Shown in pieces: positions 36,111-44,716 of a stretch of 64,000 nt of DNA (position 1 is its first letter; every line of letters begins with the position of its first letter). Position numbers and translations under genes: made by a program. The stretch is from Chitinophaga sp. LS1. GTDB lineage: Bacteria; Bacteroidota; Bacteroidia; Chitinophagales; Chitinophagaceae. Under the pieces are notes generated by a model. That model saw only the letters and a list, made by a program, of their open reading frames with translations, searched no databases and was not told the origin of the DNA. The stretch covers positions 7,814,501 through 7,878,500 of the forward strand of contig NZ_CP128362.1 of the NCBI RefSeq assembly GCF_034274695.1, read 5' to 3'.

Positions 36111-37007
36111 ATGTCTTTTATCTACCATAACACCTGTCCGGTATGTGGAGCCGCAACTTCACATAAAGTACTGACAGCCAAAGATTACACCGTTTCAAAG
36201 GAAACCTTCGACATTAACCATTGCGGACATTGTAGCGTACGCTTCACACAAAACGTTCCTGATAGCGCCAGCATTGGCCGCTATTATCAATCGCAGGAAT
36301 ACATCTCCCACTCTGAAACCCGTCAGGGCCTCATCAACCGTTTATACCACAGCGTGAGGAAAATCACCCTGCGTAGTAAACAAAATTGGGTAAAAGCAGC
36401 AACTGGTCTCAAACAAGGTTCCATCCTCGACATTGGTTGTGGAACAGGTTCCTTCCTTCACTTCATGCAGCAGGGCGGCTGGCAGATCACCGGTCTTGAA
36501 CCAGACGAAACGGCCCGTCAGAACGCAAAGACATTATACAACATCGAACCTCGTCCTTCAGAAGATCTCTATTCTCTGCCTGCCGGACAGTTTGATGCTA
36601 TCACCATGTGGCATGTACTGGAACACGTACATACCTTACATGACTATATCCGCCAGATCCGCACCTTATTAAAACCGGAAGGCGCACTCCTCATCGCTGT
36701 TCCCAACTACACCTCTCCCGATGCAGAACATTATGGTGAACACTGGGCGGCTTACGATGTACCACGTCACCTTTACCACTTCTCTCCTGCTGCCATGGAA
36801 GTACTCCTGAAGCAACATAAGATCAGAGTAGTGAAAAAGCATCCGATGGTGTTCGATGGTTTCTATGTGAGTCTGCTGAGTGAAAAATATAAAACAGGTG
36901 GGAATGGCTTATTCAAAGGCTTCTGGAATGGTTTCATCTCCTGGCGCAAAGGATTGAAGGATGTAGACAGATGTAGTTCTGTCGTGTATGAATGTAAAGC
37001 AGAATAA
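36111..37007 (+). CDS. Class I SAM-dependent methyltransferase with N-terminal zinc ribbon
   Basis: 298 aa from the ATG at 36111 (a TTG two codons earlier is not needed). An N-terminal zinc-ribbon-like segment has CPVC (residues 9-12) and CGHC about 25 residues later. The Rossmann methyltransferase core follows: ILDIGCGTGSFLHFM (motif I), TGLEPDE (acidic residue binding SAM ribose), FDAITMWHVLEHVHTLHDYI and LLKPEGALLIAVPNY. This layout is shared by methyltransferases acting on sugars or small molecules in surface polysaccharide synthesis, but no such genes are nearby. Substrate unknown. Confidence 0.88.
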   Translation: MSFIYHNTCPVCGAATSHKVLTAKDYTVSKETFDINHCGHCSVRFTQNVPDSASIGRYYQSQEYISHSETRQGLINRLYHSVRKITLRSKQNWVKAATGLKQGSILDIGCGTGSFLHFMQQGGWQITGLEPDETARQNAKTLYNIEPRPSEDLYSLPAGQFDAITMWHVLEHVHTLHDYIRQIRTLLKPEGALLIAVPNYTSPDAEHYGEHWAAYDVPRHLYHFSPAAMEVLLKQHKIRVVKKHPMVFDGFYVSLLSEKYKTGGNGLFKGFWNGFISWRKGLKDVDRCSSVVYECKAE

Positions 37008-37028
37008 CCAATAAAATAAATAAAAACA

Positions 37029-37073
37029 TTCATAAAAGAGGGAATTCACCACCGGGGAATGAAAACCATTTTC
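37029..37073 (-). repeat. Interspersed repeat module B, inverted copy (B3)
   Basis: The minus strand reads GAAAATGGTTTTCATTCCCC, then GGTGGTGAATTCCCTC and TTTTATGAA, matching B1 with a few changes. It is directly followed on the plus strand by a strong hairpin (37079-37111) and then a degenerate A module. Confidence 0.8.
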
Positions 37074-37078
37074 CGAAT

Positions 37079-37111
37079 AAAAAGGGGGCGTCTTCGGGAC
37101 GCCCCCTTTTT
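37079..37111. terminator. Bidirectional terminator between repeat modules
   Basis: A perfect 14-bp stem (AAAAAGGGGGCGTC at 37079-37092 with its complement at 37098-37111) with loop TTCGG. A and T shoulders allow termination in both directions between the convergent methyltransferase and metalloprotease genes. Confidence 0.9.
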
Positions 37112-37165
37112 ATTCAGGTACCTGATCTGATTGAGAGAATTTCCGTACATGCAATTCTCATGGCC
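37112..37165 (-). repeat. Degenerate interspersed repeat module A, inverted copy (A3)
   Basis: On the minus strand this reads ATGAGAATTGCATG, GGAAA, then ATCAGGTACCTGAAT, which follows the order and spacing of module A, with several differences. In this orientation the order is A, hairpin, B. Confidence 0.5.
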
Positions 37166-37213
37166 TTCCTGTTACTTAGGATACATCCCCCTCTTTTTTA
37201 TTTATTTATGATT

Positions 37214-38011
37214 TTAATACAGATAGTTCAATGCAATCCTGTCATTCGCATTGAAAGTACGATTCCCCACATTATTGCAGGCCAGCATCCAGCTATTGGC
37301 ATCAGGTGCACTCGGCGTACCTGGTATCAGGATGGCACCTACCCCCCCAGACCCCTCATTAACAGACGTTCCTCCACAGCTAAAAGAACGATCCAGGCAA
37401 TCACTATGACGGAAACCAATGCAGTGCCCAATTTCATGCTGAATAACAGAAGCCACAAACAATACATTCGGATTACTGCCAAATGCAGCAGAATTGGTAT
37501 TTAAAAGAATAGATGGATAAGGGTTCCCACTGCTGGAAGGAAAACCGGAAGAAGCATATGTAACCGATCCTCCACTTGGCCCCTGGTTAAAACCAGAAAT
37601 CGTAATATCTGCAGTACCTGTAGTAATACGTACAAAAGTCAGCGATATACCCAGACTGTTAAAACGCGCGATGGCAGTATCCGTTCCTGCTACAAATGCA
37701 CTACCCAAACCACTTACTTTGATCGTAATGGTACGTGGCGTGCCTGTTATCAGGTTGATGGTACGATATTGTTCTGTGCCTGCAATCCGCAGATAAGGTC
37801 CGTTAGCAGGTTTATTTAAATCAGCTTCAGAAAGGCGGATATCACCTTCTACAAGGTAATCTCCCTGAAATCTTTTTACATCTGCAGCATTAAATCCTAA
37901 TGCTTCAATTTTCTGCAGAACAGCTGTTGGGATAGCTGTTTGTTGAACAGCTACTTCTTTTTTACAGGAGGTTATAATAAGAAGAAAGTACAGAAATATA
38001 AGTTTACGCAT
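37214..38011 (-). CDS. HEIGH-type zinc metalloprotease lipoprotein, copy 1
   Basis: 265 aa. SPII signal MRKLIFLYFLLIITSC with lipobox ITSC (Cys16). The catalytic motif HEIGHCIGFRH spans 192-202 (HExxHxxGxxH, a metzincin-type site). Upstream lies TPRTITIKVSGLGSAFVAGT and GFNQGPSGGSVTYASSGFPSSSG, and a Cys-rich region follows (DRSFSCGG, SWMLACNN). It resembles the dual-action HEIGH peptidases of Bacteroidota (M57-like). The next gene is a close paralogue. Both face the same way with 96 bases between them. Confidence 0.85.
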   Translation of the reverse strand: MRKLIFLYFLLIITSCKKEVAVQQTAIPTAVLQKIEALGFNAADVKRFQGDYLVEGDIRLSEADLNKPANGPYLRIAGTEQYRTINLITGTPRTITIKVSGLGSAFVAGTDTAIARFNSLGISLTFVRITTGTADITISGFNQGPSGGSVTYASSGFPSSSGNPYPSILLNTNSAAFGSNPNVLFVASVIQHEIGHCIGFRHSDCLDRSFSCGGTSVNEGSGGVGAILIPGTPSAPDANSWMLACNNVGNRTFNANDRIALNYLY

Positions 38012-38107
38012 ACAATAATAGTTGGGGTAAATAAAAATGAGCCGGCAGCAAATCGCTACCGGCTGCTTTGCTCATGCATCAGCTAATAAGAATATCTTTC
38101 TTACTAA

Positions 38108-38935
38108 TTAATACAAGTAGTTTAATGCGATAACATCGTTCGCATTGAAAGTACGGTTGCCACCATTGGAGCAGGACAGCATCCATGAATTTGCATCAGC
38201 ACCGGTTGGAGTACCTGGAATCCAGATAGCACCTACAGAAGAAGCACCTTCGTTGGTAGCAGTACCACCACAGCTGTAAGAACGATCGAAGTAATCAGTA
38301 TGACGGAAACCAACACAGTGACCGATTTCATGCTGAATTACAGAACCTACATACAGTACATTAGGATTGCTGCCATATGCCTGTGAGTTAGTGTTCATCA
38401 GGATAGAGCTGTATGGATTACCGCTGCTGGTTGGGAAACCAGAAGAACCCAGGGTGATATAACCACCGCTTGGACCCTGGTTGAAACCAGAGATAGTAAT
38501 GTTTGCAGTACCACTGGTAATGCGGGAGAAAGTGATAGCCAGGCCCAGAGCATTGTAACGTGCAATAGCAGTATCAGTACCTGCTACATAAGCGCTACCC
38601 AGACTGCTGGCTACTTTTATAGTAATCGTGCGTGGAGTACCTGTTACCAGGTTAGTAGTGCGATATTGCTCTGAACTTGCTACACGCAGTACTGGACCAG
38701 TATATTTACTGTTCAGATCTGCTTCAGTCAGGCGGATATCACCCTCCACTATGTAATCATCGCCGAACTTGTGTACATCAGCGGAGCTGAAGCCCAGCGC
38801 TTCGATTTTTGCGAGGGTTTCAGTAGGGATAGCATCAGGCTTGGTGCTGCTTACGTTATCTTTTTTACAGGACACAGTTGCTACAGCGATGCCTGCTGCC
38901 AGACACAATAAGGCGTTGAATGAATGTTTACGCAT
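38108..38935 (-). CDS. HEIGH-type zinc metalloprotease lipoprotein, copy 2
   Basis: 275 aa. SPII signal MRKHSFNALLCLAAGIAVATVSC with lipobox VVSC-like TVSC (Cys23). HEIGHCVGFRH at 202-212. It shares long identical stretches with copy 1 (EALGF, VEGDIRL, GTPRTITIKV, AGTDTAIAR, SGFNQGPSGG, HEIGHC, GNRTFNANDVIALNYLY at the end), so the pair arose by tandem duplication. It is the upstream gene of the pair and is probably transcribed with copy 1. No TAnnTTTG element was found directly upstream. Confidence 0.85.
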   Translation of the reverse strand: MRKHSFNALLCLAAGIAVATVSCKKDNVSSTKPDAIPTETLAKIEALGFSSADVHKFGDDYIVEGDIRLTEADLNSKYTGPVLRVASSEQYRTTNLVTGTPRTITIKVASSLGSAYVAGTDTAIARYNALGLAITFSRITSGTANITISGFNQGPSGGYITLGSSGFPTSSGNPYSSILMNTNSQAYGSNPNVLYVGSVIQHEIGHCVGFRHTDYFDRSYSCGGTATNEGASSVGAIWIPGTPTGADANSWMLSCSNGGNRTFNANDVIALNYLY

Positions 38936-39401
38936 ACATTTAGATTTGGGTTTGGGTTTCAGGAAAATGAAGATATTATTAGCTGATTCGCTGATGAGAA
39001 ATGGACGTATTTATCATCAGTAAATACAGCTAACGACAGATAATTGCTCGTGTTTACAGTTGCTGCACATTACGTGCATCATGAACGTTTAAATTGTTAC
39101 TGTTGATACATAATTTTTAGTGCTCATAAAGTGATGCGGGTGAAAGAAACGGTATGGCTAGATCCGCGTCCTCTCCGGGTTTTCAATGACTATTTGATTC
39201 CTTTGGTTAACGCCAGTACATGGCTGTATACTTCATCTCTGGTATCAATTGCCTCGACGTTTAGATTTTAGTTGCTCGGGTCCAATATTACAACTTTCCA
39301 CGAAACCAAAAAAAATTTTTCTTCCCTTGTTTATCAAAGTTATGAATGAATTACATTAGTTTTATTTGAAGCAAAGAGCAACCTGTCAACCCAAAATCTT
39401 T
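38936..39401. other. 466-base divergent intergenic region
   Basis: It lies between the metalloprotease pair (-) and a large subtilase-like gene (+) and must hold promoters for both, but I found no perfect TAnnTTTG element. On the minus strand 39267-39190 a 25-codon open stretch without a start codon reads like protein (VEAIDTRDEVYSHVLALTKG) and may be a gene remnant. No tRNA or repeat was seen. Confidence 0.4.
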
Positions 39402-42269
39402 ATGAGAGCAACCCTTGTATTGTTACACTTATTAGTATGCCAATCATTATCAGCAGGCGCACAGGAGTTATCGGACCAGGTAGCTGCACGATACGCCAGT
39501 AGCGACGTTGCAGGGTCTCAGTCGCGTAAACATACAGGGTATTACCTCGTAAAGTTCCGTGAATATCCCGGTGAATCACTGCATGATTATGGTGTAGTAA
39601 AATCATTGAGTCAATTGCATTTTATACTAAAGAAGACAAATTTCGATAGTAGTTTGCAGAAGAAGGTGGTGTATACTTATAATGCAAATGATAACTGGAA
39701 AGCGAGTACGAATTTGCTTCACACATTGTCACTGAGAGACAGTATACATTTACTGAGAGACAATATCAAGTCATTGAGAGACACTACCAACTCACTGAGA
39801 GACCATTTAAATTTACAGAAAGACAGTATCAATTTAATTGTGACCTCATCAGCCCTCCCTGCATATTGTCGCATCCTACGCCACTATGGACAATCTTACA
39901 CTGTTTCTATTAACACAAAAGACTGGTCTTCCTTTATAGCACAACCTTTTATTTCTTTTGCCGATGTACAACGCAAAGCATCCCCGGAACAAAGAATTAA
40001 TTCAGCGGATATCTCTGCGAATGCAATCAATACTGCACAACAGGCTTACCCTGCGATAAAAGGAAGTGACATTACAGTATCATTAAAAGAAGATTTATTC
40101 GATACAACTGATCTTGATTTAGTAGGAAGGTTTTTATATAATGAGAATGCTTCAGTAAACTTTTCTTCGCATGCTACTATTATGGCGACGATGATAGCAG
40201 GTGCGGGCAATACCGGTGAAAAGGGCATGGGGGCCGCACCGCAGGCATTGTTATGTCCGGCTGACTATAATTATAGTTTACTGCCTGAGGATAGCAGTTA
40301 TATGCGTACATATCATGTCTCTATTCAGAACCATTCTTATGGTACAGGTATAGAAAATTACTATGGTGCAGAAGCTGTAGCATTTGATGAGCAGGTGTAT
40401 AATACAGATACTGTGCTGCATGTATTCTCTTCCGGTAATATAGGTACAGATGCAGATTCTACAGGCATTTATCAAAACATGACCGGGTTTGCAAATCTGA
40501 CGGGCACATTCAAACAGGCAAAGAATGTATTAGTAGTGGGCGCCACAGACGATTCATTGCATGTGCCATCTATCAGTTCAAAAGGCCCTGCATATGATGG
40601 ACGTATCAAACCTGAGTTAGTAGCATTTGGAATAGATGGTTCTTCAGGATCAGCGGCATTGTGTAGCGGTACAGCGGCGTTATTACAACAGGCGTATAAG
40701 CAGGTGTATTATACCATGCCTTCGGCAGCACTGATCAAAGCGATATTGATCAATAGTGCAGCCCGCAATAGCAATAGCAATGGATATAGCAGCGGTATCA
40801 GCTATAGCAGTGGATATGGAAGTTTACATGCATTACATGCAATACAGACATTAGCAGAAAATCATTTTTTAAAAGGCACTGACAATGGTACTTTCTCTAT
40901 ACAGGTACCCACAGGTATACAGGAGTTAAAAGTCACCCTCTGCTGGAATGATCCTCCTGCCGAAGCAAATGCCGTCAGTGCATTGGTGAATGACCTGGAC
41001 TTAACTGTAAATACCGGTAATAGTAAATATCTTCCATGGGTACTGTCTACAGCACCTGTATCAGATTCCTTATCTGCTGCACCACATCGTTCCCGTGATA
41101 GTCTGAATAATGTAGAACAGGTCACTATTGATATACCTGCCGCAGGCACGTATCAGATACAAGTGGCTGCGCATCATTTAAACGTACCAAATCAGGCTTT
41201 TTATATTGCTTATGACTATATACCTAAAAATAACTTTGAATGGCAAAATCCGGGCGCTAAAGAGGTAATAGTAGCAGGTAACCCTGTCCCCTTTCCATTA
41301 CGATGGCATTCGAATGTAACAGGCAAAGGAGATATTTCATGCAGCTATGATAAAGGCGCAACCTGGCAATCCATCGCAACACAATTGAATACCGCTACCG
41401 GTCTATATTACTGGACCATCCCTGACACTTTTAGTACTGCTTTATTAAAATACACCACCACTGATACCTCCTTTATCAGCGATACATTTTATCTCTCTCC
41501 CCGCCTTACCTTACAAACAGGTTATGACTGCGGAGACAGTGCGATGATCTTCTGGAATACATTACAAAATGCCGGTGCTTATCAACTCTATAATATGGGC
41601 AGCACCTATCTCCTGCCTTACACACAAACAGTGGATACTTTTTTGACATTGACTGCTTCAGGTAATTCAGCCTTTTATGCAGTAAGTCCATTGCACTCAG
41701 AAGGCTGGGCTGGCTTGAAAAGCTACGCCACCAATTATCAGTTACAAGGTACAGGTTGTTATTTCAAAAGTTTGCTGGCGAATGAAACAACAACTAAAAA
41801 TATATCGCTTGTATTAACGCTGGGCACTACCTGGCATATCAGTGAACTGTATTGGCAACGGCTCTCCGGCAATGATTATGTATCCATTGGTAACAGCACA
41901 GTTACCAATGCGACCAGTTATACATTTGAAGATGAAAATGCACATGAAGGATTACTCTATTACAGGGTCAGACTCGTCACTGATAACGGTACAGATCTTT
42001 ACTCAGACCCGGTACCTGTATACCTGCTGAGGCAACATGACCACCTGATATTTCCAAACCCTGCCACCAACCTGGTGAATGTAGTCAACAAAAGTATGAG
42101 CAATATGCAGCTGCAACTGTTTGATATGAGTGGAAGACTGATACTGACTAAAACCCTATCCAGCCTGCAGGAAACGGTATCCGTCGAACAATTACAGCCG
42201 GGTGTCTATAACTGCGTATTATATGATGAGGGGAAAAAAGTATTTTCCACCAAGCTGGTAAAACTTTAA
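39402..42269 (+). CDS. Secreted subtilisin-like protein with altered catalytic site and T9SS sorting domain
   Basis: 955 aa from the ATG at 39402 (a TTG at 39366 is rejected because the signal peptide MRATLVLLHLLVCQSLSAGA starts here). A leucine/arginine heptad repeat lies at 110-144, then an S8-like domain: ITVSLKEDLFD puts Glu230 where catalytic Asp is expected, H257 in SSHATIM (HGT is HAT), N346 in SSGNIG, and S415 in DGSSGSAALCSGTAALL (GTSxAxP is GSSGSAA). Beta-sandwich domains follow, ending in a T9SS type A sorting domain (LIFPNPATNLVNV, LQLFDMSGRLI, LQPGVYNCVLYD). It may be a weak or inactive peptidase or a binding protein. Confidence 0.82.
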   Translation: MRATLVLLHLLVCQSLSAGAQELSDQVAARYASSDVAGSQSRKHTGYYLVKFREYPGESLHDYGVVKSLSQLHFILKKTNFDSSLQKKVVYTYNANDNWKASTNLLHTLSLRDSIHLLRDNIKSLRDTTNSLRDHLNLQKDSINLIVTSSALPAYCRILRHYGQSYTVSINTKDWSSFIAQPFISFADVQRKASPEQRINSADISANAINTAQQAYPAIKGSDITVSLKEDLFDTTDLDLVGRFLYNENASVNFSSHATIMATMIAGAGNTGEKGMGAAPQALLCPADYNYSLLPEDSSYMRTYHVSIQNHSYGTGIENYYGAEAVAFDEQVYNTDTVLHVFSSGNIGTDADSTGIYQNMTGFANLTGTFKQAKNVLVVGATDDSLHVPSISSKGPAYDGRIKPELVAFGIDGSSGSAALCSGTAALLQQAYKQVYYTMPSAALIKAILINSAARNSNSNGYSSGISYSSGYGSLHALHAIQTLAENHFLKGTDNGTFSIQVPTGIQELKVTLCWNDPPAEANAVSALVNDLDLTVNTGNSKYLPWVLSTAPVSDSLSAAPHRSRDSLNNVEQVTIDIPAAGTYQIQVAAHHLNVPNQAFYIAYDYIPKNNFEWQNPGAKEVIVAGNPVPFPLRWHSNVTGKGDISCSYDKGATWQSIATQLNTATGLYYWTIPDTFSTALLKYTTTDTSFISDTFYLSPRLTLQTGYDCGDSAMIFWNTLQNAGAYQLYNMGSTYLLPYTQTVDTFLTLTASGNSAFYAVSPLHSEGWAGLKSYATNYQLQGTGCYFKSLLANETTTKNISLVLTLGTTWHISELYWQRLSGNDYVSIGNSTVTNATSYTFEDENAHEGLLYYRVRLVTDNGTDLYSDPVPVYLLRQHDHLIFPNPATNLVNVVNKSMSNMQLQLFDMSGRLILTKTLSSLQETVSVEQLQPGVYNCVLYDEGKKVFSTKLVKL
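39729..39833 (+). repeat. Five in-frame 21-bp repeats (coding heptads)
   Basis: Five tandem 21-base units inside the subtilase-like gene, each around (C/T)TGAGAGAC, encoding (S/L)LRDxxx heptads: LRDSIHL, LRDNIKS, LRDTTNS, LRDHLNL, QKDSINL. The regular hydrophobic spacing suggests a short coiled coil ahead of the S8-like domain. Confidence 0.85.
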
Positions 42270-42310
42270 GTAACTGGATGGTATAATAACCTCATACCAC
42301 TCGCCACTAA

Positions 42311-42342
42311 AAAACAAAAGTCCCGGAGTTTACCTCCGGGAC
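42311..42342. terminator. Terminator between convergent subtilase and lpdA genes
   Basis: A perfect 9-bp stem (GTCCCGGAG at 42320-42328 with its complement at 42334-42342) with a T-rich tail on the minus strand, serving lpdA. Confidence 0.8.
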
Positions 42343-42368
42343 CCTTAATATAGCGCTAATACTTTCTA

Positions 42369-43775
42369 TTACAAATGTATCGCCTCACCATAAGCCACCT
42401 CAATCGCATCCTTCACTGACTCACTCATAGTCGGATGTGGATGAATTGAATCCAACACCTCCTGATAAGTAGTTTCCAGCTTACGGGCAGTCACTGTCTG
42501 CGCAATAATCTCAGTAACATTCGCACCGATCATATGCGTACCCAGCCACTCACCATACTTTGCATCAAAGATCACCTTGATAAACCCTTCAGGCGCACCA
42601 GCAGCAGTCGCCTTACCTGACGCAGAGAATGGGAACTTACCAACTTTCACTTCGTAACCAGCTTCTTTCGCTGCTTTCTCAGTATAACCTACAGAAGCAA
42701 TTTCTGGTGCGCAATAAGTACAACCAGGAATGTTCATATAATCAATAGGCTCAGGTTTGTGAGCATATTTCTTCTCATTGTAACCGATCGCTTCGATACA
42801 AACGATACCTTCCTTAGAAGCTACGTGTGCCAATGCCTGACCAGGAACCATGTCACCAATAGCGTAAACGCCTGGTACATTTGTCTGATAATATTTGTCT
42901 ACCAGTACACGACCCTTGTCGGTCTTGATACCCAGTGCTTCCAGACCCAGGTTCTCGATGTTAGCCTGAATACCAACAGCACTCAGTACAACATCTGCTT
43001 CCAGGCTGATCTCACCAGTTGCAGTTTTCACTTTCGCTTTCACGCCCTCTCCGTTTGCTTCTACAGCTTCAACAGATGCATTGGTCATGATCTCGATACC
43101 TTTCTTCTTGTAGATCTTTTCCAGTTCTTTAGAGATATCCTCGTCTTCAACCGGAACGATGCGCGGCATGAATTCAACGATAGTTACCTTAGTACCCAGG
43201 GTAGCGTAGAAATAAGCAAACTCAACGCCGATAGCGCCGGAACCTACTACGATCATGGATTTAGGCTGTTTAGGCAGCACCATTGCCTCACGGTATCCGA
43301 TTACTTTCTTACCATCAATTTTCAGGTTAGGCAGTTCACGGGCACGAGCACCGGTAGCCAGTACAATGTACTTAGCGTCGTGTACTGCAGCTTTACCGTC
43401 CTTATCTGTAACTTCTACCTGACCTTTAGCTTTCAGCTTACCAGTACCCAGCAGAACATCAATTTTGTTTTTCTTCATCAGGAACTGCACACCCTTGCTC
43501 ATCTTATCGGCAACACCACGGCTGCGCTTGATAACAGCATCAAAATCAGCGCTGCTTTCTCCTGCATTGATTCCATAGGCCTTGGCATGCTGTATATATT
43601 CCAATACCTGTGCAGACTTTAACAATGCCTTAGTAGGGATACAACCCCAGTTCAAGCAAATACCGCCCAGGCTCTCTCTTTCAACGATTGCCGTCTTAAA
43701 TCCCAGCTGAGAAGCACGGATAGCAGCCACATATCCACCGGGGCCACTACCAATTACGATTACGTCGTATGCCAT
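42369..43775 (-). CDS. lpdA: Dihydrolipoyl dehydrogenase (E3)
   Basis: 468 aa. The FAD/NAD flavoprotein that reoxidises dihydrolipoamide in pyruvate and 2-oxoglutarate dehydrogenase complexes and the glycine cleavage system. FAD-binding GSGPGGYVAA at the start, the redox disulfide in GGICLNWGCIPTKALL, NAD-binding VGSGAIGVEF, the second FAD motif YAIGDMVPG, and the catalytic His-Glu pair in HPHPTMSES near the C-terminus. No E1 or E2 gene is adjacent. It has its own promoter element and terminator. Confidence 0.97.
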   Translation of the reverse strand: MAYDVIVIGSGPGGYVAAIRASQLGFKTAIVERESLGGICLNWGCIPTKALLKSAQVLEYIQHAKAYGINAGESSADFDAVIKRSRGVADKMSKGVQFLMKKNKIDVLLGTGKLKAKGQVEVTDKDGKAAVHDAKYIVLATGARARELPNLKIDGKKVIGYREAMVLPKQPKSMIVVGSGAIGVEFAYFYATLGTKVTIVEFMPRIVPVEDEDISKELEKIYKKKGIEIMTNASVEAVEANGEGVKAKVKTATGEISLEADVVLSAVGIQANIENLGLEALGIKTDKGRVLVDKYYQTNVPGVYAIGDMVPGQALAHVASKEGIVCIEAIGYNEKKYAHKPEPIDYMNIPGCTYCAPEIASVGYTEKAAKEAGYEVKVGKFPFSASGKATAAGAPEGFIKVIFDAKYGEWLGTHMIGANVTEIIAQTVTARKLETTYQEVLDSIHPHPTMSESVKDAIEVAYGEAIHL

Positions 43776-43801
43776 AATGCTTAATTTTAATTAAAACTTG
43801 C

Positions 43802-43809
43802 CAAAGGTA
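43802..43809 (-). promoter_or_regulatory. Bacteroidota -7 element for lpdA
   Basis: The minus strand reads TACCTTTG, a perfect TAnnTTTG match, 26 bases before the lpdA ATG. Confidence 0.55.
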
Positions 43810-43882
43810 GTAAAAAAATGTGCAATTGCTAGTATGCTTGTAAACAGGCTTTCTCTTACATATGAAATAATATGCCCATAAA

Positions 43883-43913
43883 TAAAAAAGCCCGGCCAAA
43901 AATAGCCAGGCTT
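43883..43913 (-). terminator. Rho-independent terminator of the lolA-like gene
   Basis: A 9-bp stem with one G-U pair (43888-43896 with 43905-43913), T-rich on the minus strand, 35 bases after the lolA-like stop. Confidence 0.75.
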
Positions 43914-43947
43914 TTCTTTTCTTCTTAATCGAAGATCCATCAATATT

Positions 43948-44619
43948 TTATCGCAAATCCACTACCTCTACCCCTGGATACTTCTTAGCATCAAAGCTAA
44001 ATGTCGCATCCGTCAGGTTTGTATTAGGTGTGAAATTGGTAATCTCGTATGTATAACGATTTCCATTCTTCTCAAACATTTTCATCCTCGAAATGTTCTG
44101 GTTCTTCTTGTCAATTGACACAATTACCTTAAAAACATTCTTAGACTTGTCTGTAGGTGTCATCTCTATATTCTGATATACCTTACCCTTCTCTGTTGTT
44201 TCTGCATCCAAACGGTACAAATAATCCTTATCGTAGAAGTTAGTAAACAACTTAGCAGGTGTAAGCTGTGTGCTACCTTGATCTACATTATTGATTGTCA
44301 CTTCATTAGCATCTTTCTGGTAAGTCCAGCTAGTCTTGTTATCGCTAATAATCTCCTGACCTTCCAGGTTTACTTTATACTTGCTGCCTTTTACATATAC
44401 AGTTCCCTTCTTGGAATCTGTCACGCTGTTGTTGCCACCTTCTACTTTCAATACGAAGTTAGCTACAACAGTCTTGAAAGTTGAAAACTTCTTGCTAACA
44501 TTATCCAGGATCACCTTTGCTTTCGGATCATTCGCACCCAGGCTACCTGTTTTTGTCTGAGCCATGCCGCTCATTGCTACACTCCCTGCCAACATGCTCA
44601 TGAATAAAATTTTCCTCAT
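43948..44619 (-). CDS. LolA-like outer-membrane lipoprotein carrier protein
   Basis: 223 aa from the ATG at 44619 (the longer ORF to 44739 would add 40 residues ahead of a clear signal peptide, MRKILFMSMLAGSVAMSGMAQ). The mature protein follows the LolA fold: KAKVILDNVSKKFSTFKTVVANFVLKVE, KGTVYVKGSKYKVNLEGQEIISDNKTSWTYQKDANEVTI, and the C-terminal half-barrel. LolA shuttles lipoproteins from the inner membrane through the periplasm. It lies 97 bases after ftsK, an order often seen in Bacteroidota, and is likely co-transcribed with it. Confidence 0.88.
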   Translation of the reverse strand: MRKILFMSMLAGSVAMSGMAQTKTGSLGANDPKAKVILDNVSKKFSTFKTVVANFVLKVEGGNNSVTDSKKGTVYVKGSKYKVNLEGQEIISDNKTSWTYQKDANEVTINNVDQGSTQLTPAKLFTNFYDKDYLYRLDAETTEKGKVYQNIEMTPTDKSKNVFKVIVSIDKKNQNISRMKMFEKNGNRYTYEITNFTPNTNLTDATFSFDAKKYPGVEVVDLR

Positions 44620-44716
44620 TACGGTAAGTTTTTTTATTGTTGTAGTAGTAAAAACAAATGTTATGCCGGGACGGTCCCGGATTGTTAAGATTGTGCCAAA
44701 AAGGCGGAAAATACAA

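Noticed and set aside
39190..39267. A 25-codon protein-like stretch on the minus strand
   Set aside because: It has no start codon and no family match; mentioned in the intergenic entry only.
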